A stretch of DNA of 14,931 nucleotides from Proteobacteria bacterium UBA6492 (GCA_002436485.1 DJMK01000112.1:129-15059), one strand, 5' to 3'. Counted from the stretch's first letter, positions 6,833 to 13,983 are shown. The notes: generated by a model from the sequence alone, not told the origin. Made by a program: numbers and translations.

Positions 6833-7531
6833 ATGATCAAGCTGGAACAAATCCATCGAGATTTTCAGGTCGGTGACCAGGTTGTGCATGCACTTGATGA
6901 TATTAATCTTGAAATAAACCAGGGTGAATATTTGTCGGTTATGGGGCCTTCGGGTTCGGGTAAATCGACCCTGTTAAACCTTATCGGCATGCTGGATCAC
7001 CCCACTTCGGGCAGATACTACCTCAATGGCAAGGATGTGACTGAGCTGGATGAGCTGGAGGAAGCACAAACACGTAACACGAATATCGGTTTCGTATTTC
7101 AGGCGTTTCACCTGGTTCCCCGCTTAACTGCAGCAGAGAATATTGAACTCCCATTGATCCTTGCAGGTATTTCTCCGGAAGAGCGTAAACCCAAGGTTGA
7201 AAATGCGCTTGAACTGATGCATCTGACCGATCGTGCACACCATAAACCGGAGCAGTTGTCCGGAGGACAGAGACAGCGTGTGGCCATAGCACGTGCCACG
7301 ATCATGGAACCGTCGGTAATACTGGCCGATGAGCCCACCGGTAACCTTGATCAAAAATCAGGTCATGATGTAATTAAAACGCTCGAGAGCCTAAATCAAA
7401 AAGATATGACCCTGATTGTTGTTACGCATGACCAGGCACTTGGTGATCGTTCGCACCGTGCAATCAGGATGGTTGATGGGCGTATCGAACAGGATATAAA
7501 AAATTCCGGTAGGCATGATACGAACCAATGA
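6833..7531 (+). CDS. ABC transporter ATPase, MacB/LolD-type
   Basis: A 232-residue cytoplasmic ATP-binding subunit that powers the adjacent permeases. All catalytic motifs are intact: Walker A GPSGSGKST (38-46), Q-loop Gln90 in FVFQAF, signature LSGGQRQRVAIARA (142-155), Walker B VILADEP (162-168), D-loop NLD and the switch His199 in VVTHD. Length and sequence fit the LolD/MacB-N group, whose members pair with FtsX-like permeases rather than classical import permeases. In E. coli MacB, the ATPase and permease are fused; here they are separate. Its stop codon lies inside the next gene, with an overlap of 17 bases, which suggests translational coupling. Confidence 0.93.
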   Translation: MIKLEQIHRDFQVGDQVVHALDDINLEINQGEYLSVMGPSGSGKSTLLNLIGMLDHPTSGRYYLNGKDVTELDELEEAQTRNTNIGFVFQAFHLVPRLTAAENIELPLILAGISPEERKPKVENALELMHLTDRAHHKPEQLSGGQRQRVAIARATIMEPSVILADEPTGNLDQKSGHDVIKTLESLNQKDMTLIVVTHDQALGDRSHRAIRMVDGRIEQDIKNSGRHDTNQ

Positions 7532-8726
7532 CATTGTTGTGTTTGGCTGGCAGGCGCTAAAAGGCTATCACACGCGCACCCTGTTGATGCTACTTGCCAT
7601 GGCGATAGGTGTGGCATCAGTGTTGATGCTTACTGCGCTTGGTGAAGGCGCACGCCAATATGTACGCGGTGAATTTGCCTCGTTGGGAACCAATCTGGTG
7701 ATTGTTTTTCCCGGTCGCAGTGAAACCGCCGGCGCGGGCTTTGGCACCATGATGGGCGTAACACCGCGCGATCTCACGCTGGATGATGCCCGCGCATTGA
7801 CACGCAATCCTGATGTATCACGTATTGCACCGATTAACGTGGGCGCAGCTGAAATTTCCTGGCAAAACCGAAAACGTGAAATTACCGTGATGGGTTCTAC
7901 CAGTGATATTCTGAAAATCAGGCACTGGAAAATGTCGAGTGGTTCCTTTCTGCCAGACCATGACTGGGATCGTGCTGCACCAGTATGCGTGATTGGTAAA
8001 AAAGTCCGTGATGAAATATTTGGCGCCCATAATGCCATGGGGCAATGGATTCGGTTAGGCGAATATCGCTACCGCGTGATAGGTATTCTCGCTTCCGAGG
8101 GTCGCTCCATCGGTGTTGATGTTGAAGAGCTTGTAATCATACCGGTGTCTTCTGCACAGGCATTATTCAATGTACCGTCGCTGTTTCGTATTCTGATTGA
8201 GGTTAAGACACGCAATGCGATCGAAGGGGTTATTCAATTTACCAAATCAACCCTTCGACAACGTCACCAGGGGGAAGAAGACGTAACGGTAATCACACAG
8301 GATGCCGTGCTTGAAACCTTTGATCGCATACTTGGTGCATTGACCTATGCTGTTGGCGGCATTGCGGCTATCAGCCTTGCGGTAGCCGGCATCCTGATCA
8401 TGAACGTGATGCTGGTAGCTGTCTCGCAGCGCACGTCGGAAATCGGTCTGTTGAAGGCGCTGGGTGCTTCTCGTAGACAGATCGTTAGACTTATTCTTTC
8501 AGAGGCATTATTGCTCTCGGCCATGGGCGGTATTATCGGGCTGCTAATAGGACAAGCTGGCAGCTGGGGCATTCGCGAAGCACTACCGGATCTGGAAGCG
8601 TATCCACCTATGTGGGCAACACTTGCTTCGTTTCTGGTAGCAATCATTACCGGTGCGGTATTTAGCCTGCTACCTGCCAGGCGAGCAGCAAAACTTGATG
8701 CTGTTATGGCCCTGTCGAGGCACTGA
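7515..8726 (+). CDS. MacB/FtsX-type ABC transporter permease, first of two
   Basis: A 403-residue inner-membrane permease with the MacB topology. One membrane segment lies near the N-terminus (about 22-42), followed by a large periplasmic MacB_PCD domain (about 45-245). Three membrane segments of the FtsX domain follow (about 275-395), containing the conserved RTSEIGLLKALGASRRQI (306-323). The C-terminus PARRAAKLDAVMAL is the usual PxxxAAxLdPveAL signature, with valine and methionine in place of P-V-E. Unlike import permeases, this class transmits force from the ATPase to the periplasmic domain and adaptor. ATG 7515 overlaps the ATPase gene by 17 bases, with GGTAGG just upstream. It is followed after 1 base by a second, different permease. 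Confidence 0.9.
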   Translation: MIRTNDIVVFGWQALKGYHTRTLLMLLAMAIGVASVLMLTALGEGARQYVRGEFASLGTNLVIVFPGRSETAGAGFGTMMGVTPRDLTLDDARALTRNPDVSRIAPINVGAAEISWQNRKREITVMGSTSDILKIRHWKMSSGSFLPDHDWDRAAPVCVIGKKVRDEIFGAHNAMGQWIRLGEYRYRVIGILASEGRSIGVDVEELVIIPVSSAQALFNVPSLFRILIEVKTRNAIEGVIQFTKSTLRQRHQGEEDVTVITQDAVLETFDRILGALTYAVGGIAAISLAVAGILIMNVMLVAVSQRTSEIGLLKALGASRRQIVRLILSEALLLSAMGGIIGLLIGQAGSWGIREALPDLEAYPPMWATLASFLVAIITGAVFSLLPARRAAKLDAVMALSRH

Positions 8727-8727
8727 C

Positions 8728-9927
8728 ATGCAGATCAGGGATTTTCTCAGGTTAACCGGCACCTCGATACTGGCGCATAAGCTGCGCAGTTTCCTGACTA
8801 TGCTAGGTATCGCGGTGGGCATCGCTGCCGTGGTATTGCTAACCTCGATCGGCGAAGGGATTCATAAATTTGTGCTGGCAGAGTTTACCCAGTTTGGCAC
8901 AACATTGGTGGCCATCAACCCTGGTAAAACAACAACCATGGGTATGAGTATGGGTGTATTTGGTACGGTGCGCCCGTTATCGATCGAAGATGCCGAGGCA
9001 TTAAAAAAACTTCCCTTTGCAAAAAGTGTTGTTGGTTTCGTACAGGGAAACGCAGAAATCGAGGGCAACAATCGTTCACGCCGAACCACAGTTTATGGCA
9101 CCGGGCATGGTTTTCCGGTTGCTTTCAGTATGCCGGTCCGGTCGGGACGTTTTTTACCGCCGGACGACCCTGTTGCACCACGGGCATTTGCGGTACTTGG
9201 TAGTAAGGTTAAAAGCGAACTATTCGGCAATGTTAATCCCCTTGGCAAACTGATACGAATAGGTGGTGATCGTTACCGGGTAATTGGTGTTATGGAATCA
9301 AAGGGGCAGGTACTGGGTTTTGATCTTGATGACACTGTCTATATTCCGCTTGCGCGCGGGCTCGAATTATTTAACCGGGAAGGTTTGGTGGAAATCGATG
9401 TCATGTACTATGAGGGTACTAATGTTGATCAGGTAGTAACAGGCATCAAGCGTGTACTTATGGCAAGACATGGTCGTGAAGATTTCACCATTACCACGCA
9501 ACAGCAAATGCTGGATGTGCTGGGTTCGATTCTCGATATACTGACCATTGCTGTTGGTGCTATTGGTGGTATTTCACTGCTGGTCGGTGGTATTGGCATC
9601 ATTACGATAATGACAATCAGCGTTAACGAAAGGACCTCTGAAATCGGTTTGATGCGTGCGCTGGGAGCAAGAAACTCCCAAATTCTTTCATTGTTTCTGG
9701 GTGAAGCGGTGGTACTGTCTGCTATTGGTGGAATTGCAGGCATGATTCTTGGTATTGGCATCGGTCAGTTACTTGCGGTGGCATTACCAGCCTTGCCCGT
9801 GCATACTCCGTGGACCTTTGTTGTACTTGCAGAAAGTGTTGCTGTGTTTATCGGTTTGGCCGCAGGGGTGATTCCCGCGATGCATGCTGCCAGCCTCGAT
9901 CCGGTCGAAGCGCTGCGGGCTGAATAG
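8728..9927 (+). CDS. MacB/FtsX-type ABC transporter permease, second of two
   Basis: A 399-residue paralogue of the preceding permease, with the same order: N-terminal membrane segment (about 18-40), periplasmic MacB_PCD domain, then FtsX domain with NERTSEIGLMRALGARNSQI in its first half and the canonical ending ASLDPVEALRAE. The two permeases share the overall plan and short motifs but are clearly diverged, so they probably form a heterodimer on one ATPase dimer. The frame stays open upstream to 8653, but that would overlap the first permease by 74 bases. ATG 8728 follows the previous stop by 1 base and has GAGG at 8717-8720, so it is chosen. It appears to be the last subunit gene of the cassette. 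No TolC-like outer-membrane gene is present in the window. Confidence 0.9.
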   Translation: MQIRDFLRLTGTSILAHKLRSFLTMLGIAVGIAAVVLLTSIGEGIHKFVLAEFTQFGTTLVAINPGKTTTMGMSMGVFGTVRPLSIEDAEALKKLPFAKSVVGFVQGNAEIEGNNRSRRTTVYGTGHGFPVAFSMPVRSGRFLPPDDPVAPRAFAVLGSKVKSELFGNVNPLGKLIRIGGDRYRVIGVMESKGQVLGFDLDDTVYIPLARGLELFNREGLVEIDVMYYEGTNVDQVVTGIKRVLMARHGREDFTITTQQQMLDVLGSILDILTIAVGAIGGISLLVGGIGIITIMTISVNERTSEIGLMRALGARNSQILSLFLGEAVVLSAIGGIAGMILGIGIGQLLAVALPALPVHTPWTFVVLAESVAVFIGLAAGVIPAMHAASLDPVEALRAE

Positions 9928-9993
9928 CCATACCTTTGTTTATACTATTGACCTTTATGCAACGCATATAGCCAGTTTAAGCAGGATTTTTTC

Positions 9994-10446
9994 ATGGGTA
10001 ACCAGACCAACAATCAGCTTTCTGAATTCTATAATCGCTTTCGCGGCGCCTTTACCGGGATTCTCAGGTGGGAACAACTTGATGCATTGTGGAAGACAGT
10101 TCAATCACATGCGGATGTTGGCTGGTATATCTATGCAATTGGTGAAGAAGTGCCACAGGAACCGGCGAGCCCTGACCAGGTGAAAATATTCATTGATGAA
10201 ATTGATAGCTTGCTGCGAAAAGAACACCAGGAAGATTATTGTGGCGTTGTATACGTCGATAATAAAGCGGAACCAGGCTTTATTAAGATTTATGATCCTA
10301 ACAATCTTGGTGTCGTATGTGGATTTAGCGATAACCCACCACTGCCTGGCTGGATACTTTGCTTGGTGAAACCTGAGTTACTGGACAAAAATACATTTGC
10401 CAGCCAGTCACGCAGGCGCTGGTGGGAAAGAATATTTTCAGGCTGA
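9994..10446 (+). CDS. Small soluble protein of unknown function
   Basis: I do not recognise this 150-residue protein. It has no signal peptide or membrane segment and looks cytoplasmic and acidic overall, with a basic, tryptophan-rich C-terminus (RRRWWERIFSG). The middle (about 75-130) alternates short hydrophobic stretches such as GVVYVDN, GFIKIYD and GWILCLV, suggesting a small mixed alpha/beta or beta-sheet fold. The helical first third contains FRGAFTGILRWEQLDALW. ATG 9994 has AGCAGGA upstream at about 10 bases. It follows the efflux operon by 66 bases on the same strand, so read-through transcription is possible, but the family link to the transporter is unproved. A likely terminator overlaps its end and the tail of the convergent patatin gene. 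Confidence 0.75.
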   Translation: MGNQTNNQLSEFYNRFRGAFTGILRWEQLDALWKTVQSHADVGWYIYAIGEEVPQEPASPDQVKIFIDEIDSLLRKEHQEDYCGVVYVDNKAEPGFIKIYDPNNLGVVCGFSDNPPLPGWILCLVKPELLDKNTFASQSRRRWWERIFSG

Positions 10447-10456
10447 GTTTTATCTG

Positions 10457-11329
10457 TCAGAAGCGTTCGCAGGCTTCTTTTGCCTTGTCGTATCCCAATG
10501 AGATTATCTCGTCTGCACGGTAGAATTCGTAGAACGCACAGGCGTTACTGGGGATATCGATAATAACGTCAGGGGCATAGGCAGCCAGTTTGAAACGTGC
10601 AATTGTGTTTTGCATGGCATCGATTGACTTCGCTATGATATCAAACAGGCCTACTTCCTCTGGTTCTTCTGGTATTACCTTGTCGCGGATTTCTTCAATC
10701 AACCTGACAATTTTGTTCTGTGAATGTGGGTGCTCGTCCTGCGTGTCGGAGGCGGATTGTGCCTCGTATTTTTCAACCGGTGGCGCACTCAGGTTAACCG
10801 CGATGGTAATGTCTGTTTTATCCTTTAATGTTGGTGCAATGGGAATTGGATTAAGTAGTCCACCATCGACCAGTCTTTTATTATGATACTCATACGGCGT
10901 AAAAATTGAGGGAATGGCAATTGATGCGCGTATGGCATCAAAAAGTGGTCCCTTGTTTAACCAGACTTCTTTCTGGTTGTCCAGGTCACTTGCCACAGCG
11001 GTGAAAGACAACGGTAGATCTTCGATTTCGTAATGGCCAATAAGCTTGCGTAGTGCCTCTATAATGCGCTCACCCTTGATGATACCACCCTCGCCAAAGG
11101 AAAAGTCGAGCAGCCGAAAGACATCGATTTTTTCGAGCTTACGTACCCACTCGGTATAGGCATCAAGCTGGCCGGTTGCATAGATACCGCCGATTAACGC
11201 GCCCATCGAGGAACCGGCAATCGACCTGATGTCATAACCATGCTCTTCAAGACAGTTGATGATACCGATATGTGCTAACCCCCTGGCACCACCGCTTCCA
11301 AGCACAAGGGACACCGATTTTTTGCTCAT
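10457..11329 (-). CDS. Patatin-like phospholipase (RssA-type)
   Basis: A 290-residue serine lipid acyl hydrolase of the bacterial patatin/NTE family, using a Ser-Asp dyad. The N-terminus carries the oxyanion-hole glycine loop GSGGARG (11-17). The nucleophile elbow is GSSMG (39-43, Ser41), and the catalytic aspartate is Asp155 in VDGGLLNPIP. All three are intact, so the enzyme should be active on phospholipids or lysophospholipids. There is no signal peptide, so it is probably cytoplasmic or peripherally attached to the inner membrane. The region at about 183-215 is polar and probably disordered (EAQSASDTQDEHPHSQN). The start lies 2 bases after the stop of the thioredoxin-domain gene; its ribosome-binding site AAGGTAG overlaps that stop, indicating co-transcription and probably coupling. 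Some RssA-like proteins occur near regulators; none is present here. Confidence 0.92.
   Translation of the reverse strand: MSKKSVSLVLGSGGARGLAHIGIINCLEEHGYDIRSIAGSSMGALIGGIYATGQLDAYTEWVRKLEKIDVFRLLDFSFGEGGIIKGERIIEALRKLIGHYEIEDLPLSFTAVASDLDNQKEVWLNKGPLFDAIRASIAIPSIFTPYEYHNKRLVDGGLLNPIPIAPTLKDKTDITIAVNLSAPPVEKYEAQSASDTQDEHPHSQNKIVRLIEEIRDKVIPEEPEEVGLFDIIAKSIDAMQNTIARFKLAAYAPDVIIDIPSNACAFYEFYRADEIISLGYDKAKEACERF
10459..10481 (+). terminator. Intrinsic terminator at the end of the 9994-10446 gene
   Basis: AGAAGC (10459-10464) pairs perfectly with GCTTCT (10473-10478) around an 8-base loop, and the T-run TCTTTT follows. It lies 12 bases after the stop codon of the small unknown gene and inside the last codons of the convergent patatin gene. 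It could end the whole rightward transcript that begins at the efflux promoter. Confidence 0.5.
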
Positions 11330-11331
11330 AT

Positions 11332-12369
11332 CTACCTTACCCTGGTTTTGTCATTAGTTGTTGATTCGTTGCGCCAAAGCTGGAAATCAGGTTGTTTACG
11401 ATAACCACGCTTGTTGATGTAGTCCAGTACTGCGCCCATACGAAAGAAACCAATAACTGATTCGACTCTTATGATCTCCTTGCCGGATTCATCAAAGAAT
11501 ATAATTGTTGGTGCATAACTGATGTCCAGTTCGTTTGCCCATTTTCTTGCTGTAGTCTGCTTACCTGCAGGTGTTGTCAGTGGTGTTTCGGCCCACATGT
11601 CTAATTGCATAGAGTTGAGCAGGCTGAATTTTTTCAGGATTGCGTGATGATTTAATGGCCCTGCATGCAATACATCACATGCATGACAATGCTGCTCTTC
11701 AAAAAAGACAGCCAGTGGTTTGTGCCGCGATAGTTTTTTCAGGTCATGCTGAGAATCTCTAAATATAACGCTGTCATTCAAACTGTCCTGGCCAAAACTA
11801 TCCGCGCCTTCTGCCCTGGCAAGGTAAAAGCGAAAATTTTCGTTACGATGATGCATGTCTGCAACGTATTCCAGTGCAGCCATAAACTGGTATGGATTAC
11901 GGTATCCAACCAGTTTGAGAGCAAGATGGCCGGTTTTGTCAAAAAATAGCAGGGTCGGAGTGAATGTGGCGCCGTGTTTGCTGGCAAAGAACTTTTCCTT
12001 GTATTGCCTGCCGTTTATTGCCGTTACCTGGCGATCGCCACGTACATTTATCGCAATCACATCGAAATGACTGCGGGTGTATTTAACGATATCGTCACGC
12101 TGCCAGTTGTTATTGATGAGCGCCTTACAATAGGGACAATATTCCTGCCCAAAGTAGATAATCAAACCACGTCCTTCAGTGTTTGCTTCCTGCAGGTCTT
12201 CCTTGATTTCCAGAAAGCTTACCTTGAACCAGTCCGGCAGTGACAAGGCCTCTTTTAGAGGCTGATCATCTATTGCAGGGTTATTTATGGGTGCCGCACA
12301 AATAGAATGATGCATTGCCGAACCAATCAGCAAGCTTATACTGAGGGCAAAATAGGTAGCGGGTCTCAT
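11332..12369 (-). CDS. Periplasmic protein with two thioredoxin-like domains
   Basis: A 345-residue exported protein with a signal peptide at about residues 1-25 (hydrophobic core TYFALSISLLIGSAM). Domain 1 (about 45-170) is thioredoxin-like with CPYC at 78-81 and the cis-proline in TFTPTL (Pro138). Domain 2 (about 195-320) repeats the plan with CHAC at 228-231 and cis-proline in SYAPT (Pro288). Both redox pairs are intact. The periplasmic location and non-WCGPC motifs suggest disulfide reduction or isomerisation, possibly in cytochrome maturation or a SoxW-like role in sulfur chemistry; this is inference. CPYC is also the glutaredoxin motif, whereas CHAC is close to DsbA's CPHC. It is the first gene of a two-gene unit with the patatin-like phospholipase. 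No strong ribosome-binding site precedes ATG 12369. No DsbD/CcdA-type electron donor is encoded nearby. Confidence 0.85.
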   Translation of the reverse strand: MRPATYFALSISLLIGSAMHHSICAAPINNPAIDDQPLKEALSLPDWFKVSFLEIKEDLQEANTEGRGLIIYFGQEYCPYCKALINNNWQRDDIVKYTRSHFDVIAINVRGDRQVTAINGRQYKEKFFASKHGATFTPTLLFFDKTGHLALKLVGYRNPYQFMAALEYVADMHHRNENFRFYLARAEGADSFGQDSLNDSVIFRDSQHDLKKLSRHKPLAVFFEEQHCHACDVLHAGPLNHHAILKKFSLLNSMQLDMWAETPLTTPAGKQTTARKWANELDISYAPTIIFFDESGKEIIRVESVIGFFRMGAVLDYINKRGYRKQPDFQLWRNESTTNDKTRVR

Positions 12370-12380
12370 TATTAATATTG

Positions 12381-12408
12381 TTGAAAATTTAAGCTTCAGG
12401 GTTAATAT
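12381..12408 (+). promoter_or_regulatory. Likely promoter of ycgL
   Basis: TTGAAA (12381-12386) and TAATAT (12403-12408) are spaced by 16 bases. An overlapping TATTAT (12406-12411) offers an alternative -10 with 19-base spacing. It lies about 55 bases before the GTG start, in the 93-base divergent gap with the thioredoxin-domain gene. Confidence 0.45.
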
Positions 12409-12462
12409 TATGCACCTGCAAACTAAATTGCCAGCGCAAACCCTAACCAGGAAGCAGAATTA

Positions 12463-12756
12463 GTGAAATGTAATATTTACCGCTGTAACAAAAAACAGGA
12501 AATGTATCTGTATCTTCCGTTTACGGAAGATGATTCTCAATTAATACAAGAGTTGCCAGCGGCATTGCGAAAAATGACCGGTAACCTGCACAAGGTGATG
12601 GAACTTGAAATTACCGAACAAACAACACTGGCAAGAGCGAATGCTGTCGAGGTGATCGCATCGTTAAACGACAAGGGATTTTACCTGCAAATGCCACCTG
12701 CAGAGATGATGTTAAGAGATGCGTCAATGCTGTCAAATGACTCCGACTCGTTTTGA
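12463..12756 (+). CDS. YcgL-domain protein
   Basis: A 97-residue member of the YcgL family, small cytoplasmic proteins largely confined to gammaproteobacteria and of uncertain function. The match to E. coli YcgL is clear: an N-terminal C-x-IYR-x-x-K pattern (CNIYRCNKKQEMYLYL), then LPAALRKMTG and KVMELEI, then the signature NDKGFYLQMPP near residues 69-79. The start is GTG at 12463; AGGAAG lies 8 bases upstream and no in-frame ATG precedes the conserved IYR motif, so GTG is convincing. In many relatives ycgL sits near rnd; here it sits between the thioredoxin-domain gene and adk. No clear terminator follows. Confidence 0.85.
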   Translation: MKCNIYRCNKKQEMYLYLPFTEDDSQLIQELPAALRKMTGNLHKVMELEITEQTTLARANAVEVIASLNDKGFYLQMPPAEMMLRDASMLSNDSDSF

Positions 12757-12817
12757 AGATGAACTGAATGTATATAAATAGTATATTTAAGTTGTTGGTA
12801 CTAAATAGCTCTCGCCT

Positions 12818-12840
12818 GATCATGATCGGATAAATACCGA
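12818..12840. repeat. Palindrome cluster in the ycgL-adk gap
   Basis: GATCATGATC (12818-12827) is a perfect 10-bp palindrome. It overlaps a second small inverted repeat, TCGG (12826-12829) with CCGA (12837-12840). No T-run follows. Function is unclear; it might be a weak operator or chance. The rest of the 228-base gap holds an AT-rich stretch, the adk promoter candidate and a leader hairpin. Confidence 0.3.
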
Positions 12841-12891
12841 CCAGTAGAACAGGATAATCAGATTTTTCTTCCGCAGCCAAAAAGCTTTTAA

Positions 12892-12920
12892 TTGCCTAAT
12901 TCACATGCAGCGTGCACAAT
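12892..12920 (+). promoter_or_regulatory. Possible adk promoter
   Basis: TTGCCT (12892-12897) and CACAAT (12915-12920) are spaced by 17 bases, each matching four consensus positions. Transcription would begin near 12927 and give a leader of about 58 bases. Confidence 0.4.
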
Positions 12921-12938
12921 GCGCGCTCAAATTTTACA

Positions 12939-12956
12939 TGGTAATCAGAATTACCA
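12939..12956 (+). promoter_or_regulatory. Stem-loop in the adk leader
   Basis: TGGTAAT (12939-12945) pairs perfectly with ATTACCA (12950-12956) around a CAGA loop. It ends 28 bases before the adk ATG and leaves the ribosome-binding site AGGGGA free. It could stabilise the mRNA or serve as a protein site; as DNA it is also an 18-bp dyad just after the predicted transcription start. Confidence 0.4.
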
Positions 12957-12984
12957 CTCTCAAATTTAGCGACAGGGGAATAGT

Positions 12985-13626
12985 ATGAAGTTGATTTTAT
13001 TAGGAGCACCCGGTGCAGGTAAGGGTACAGTTGCCAAATTGCTGACCAAGATGGATGGATCAGTGCAAATCTCAACTGGTGATATATTGCGTGCTGCCGT
13101 TGCTGCTGGCACCGAGCTGGGCAAAAAGGCTGAAGCCGCGATGAAGGCCGGTGATCTTGTTTCCGATGACCTCATTATGGGTATCATGCGTGAACGCCTT
13201 AAGGAAGATGATTGCAAAAGCGGATACCTGCTTGATGGTTTCCCGCGTACCATTCCACAGGCTGAGGCATTGACAGAATTACTTGCTGATATGGGCGAGC
13301 AGCTCGATGCGGTCGTAAATATCGATGTGCCCCGCGATGTCATTCTCGATCGCCTGACCACACGTCGTACTTGCCAGGATTGCGGCGAGATTTACAACGT
13401 AAAATCAAACCCACCTAAAGAAGATGGCAAATGTGACAAATGCGGTGGTGCGGTAGTACAGCGTGACGACGAGACAGAGGAAGCTATCAATAACCGTCTG
13501 GATGTGTACAACAAGATGACGGCGCCATTGGCAGATTTCTACGAAAAAGAAGGTTCTCTGTTAACTGTTGAGGCCACCTCCAGCGAGAAGGTGATTGATG
13601 CAATCAAGGCAAAACTTGGGCTATAA
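12985..13626 (+). CDS. adk: Adenylate kinase with four-cysteine (zinc-type) lid
   Basis: Adenylate kinase interconverts AMP plus ATP with two ADP in the cytoplasm. The 213-residue length is the usual long form. The P-loop is GAPGAGKG (7-14), the AMP-binding region holds QISTGDILR (28-36) and DGFPRT (84-89), and the lid runs from about 122 to 160. The lid carries Cys130, Cys133, Cys150 and Cys153 in two C-x2-C knuckles (CQDCG and CDKCG), the arrangement that binds structural zinc in Gram-positive and some other bacteria. E. coli Adk has no cysteines at these sites. The RDDETEEAINNRL stretch after the lid is canonical. AGGGGA at good spacing supports ATG 12985. A strong terminator follows. Confidence 0.97.
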   Translation: MKLILLGAPGAGKGTVAKLLTKMDGSVQISTGDILRAAVAAGTELGKKAEAAMKAGDLVSDDLIMGIMRERLKEDDCKSGYLLDGFPRTIPQAEALTELLADMGEQLDAVVNIDVPRDVILDRLTTRRTCQDCGEIYNVKSNPPKEDGKCDKCGGAVVQRDDETEEAINNRLDVYNKMTAPLADFYEKEGSLLTVEATSSEKVIDAIKAKLGL

Positions 13627-13657
13627 ACTGACAGGAAACATGAAATAAACATATTGG

Positions 13658-13688
13658 CCGGGGCGCAGTGATGTGACCCCGGTTTTTT
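13658..13688 (+). terminator. Intrinsic terminator of adk
   Basis: CCGGGG (13658-13663) pairs perfectly with CCCCGG (13677-13682), with partial further pairing inside the 13-base loop (GCA with TGT). TTTTTT (13683-13688) follows immediately. It lies 31 bases after the adk stop. Confidence 0.88.
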
Positions 13689-13755
13689 GTTCCGTCGACC
13701 CATGCCTTGCACGTTGTGAGCGATTATCTTTAGCCGGGCAGGATATCGGGCATTA

Positions 13756-13777
13756 AAACCTTGTCAGGGACAGGTTT
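13756..13777. repeat. Stable hairpin in the adk-EF-G gap
   Basis: AAACC (13756-13760) and TGTC (13762-13765) pair with GACA-GGTTT (13769-13777), giving a 9-bp stem with one bulged T and a 3-base loop. It sits between the adk terminator and the EF-G promoter, where I see no gene. Read on the minus strand it is followed by TTTTAAT, so it could terminate leftward transcription. The remainder of 13689-13840 shows nothing I can assign. Confidence 0.4.
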
Positions 13778-13842
13778 CATGGCACTTTAGGCCACATTCA
13801 GGCATATCAGGCGATGATCGGTGAATAACTTCGCATTTTTCA

Positions 13843-13870
13843 TGCACATTTCCATGACTTCAGCTATAAT
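13843..13870 (+). promoter_or_regulatory. Sigma-70 promoter of the EF-G 2 gene
   Basis: A perfect -10 TATAAT (13865-13870) is preceded by TGCACA (13843-13848, four of six consensus bases) with a 16-base spacer. Transcription should start near 13877, leaving a leader of about 107 bases before the start codon. Confidence 0.65.
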
Positions 13871-13887
13871 TCGCCGCTATTTTTTCG

Positions 13888-13971
13888 ATGTCCGGGCCCA
13901 GACAGCAGGGTCGTGGTCGGACTGGGCCGCAACGAAATGAGCTTTTTTCGCAATTTAACCAGAATTTTTAG
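13888..13971 (+). other. Possible leader ORF in the EF-G 2 untranslated region
   Basis: An ATG at 13888 opens a 27-codon reading frame ending at TAG 13969-13971, in the same frame as the EF-G gene and 12 bases before its ATG. The predicted peptide is rich in Arg, Gly, Gln and Pro in its first half (MSGPRQQGRGRTGPQR). It begins about 11 bases after the predicted transcription start with no ribosome-binding site, so translation is doubtful. GC-rich inverted repeats lie within it. Confidence 0.2.
13890..13928 (+). promoter_or_regulatory. Alternative GC-rich stems in the EF-G 2 leader
   Basis: Two stems are possible: GTCCG (13890-13894) with CGGAC (13918-13922), and GGCCCAG (13895-13901) with CTGGGCC (13922-13928). 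The pairings cross and share base 13922, so they are mutually exclusive or nearly so as nested hairpins. The structure lies in the 5' leader, well before the ribosome-binding site AGCAGGA. Confidence 0.4.
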
Positions 13972-13983
13972 AGTAGCAGGACA

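Noticed and set aside
7568..8038. 156-codon minus-strand open frame inside the first permease gene
   Set aside because: It is the shadow of a confident MacB-type permease. No family features or start signals are visible.
12880..12889. AAAAGCTTTT palindrome as a possible ycgL terminator
   Set aside because: It is self-complementary without a loop and has no following T-run beyond its own arm, so it cannot form a functional terminator hairpin.
12938..12988. 16-codon frame whose TGA overlaps the adk ATG (ATGA)
   Set aside because: It looks like a coupling leader, but it has no ribosome-binding site and this length is expected by chance. The adk gene has its own good site.
13842..13940. Short plus-strand ORF starting at ATG 13842
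   Set aside because: It spans the -10 element of the EF-G promoter, so its start codon would lie upstream of the predicted transcript.
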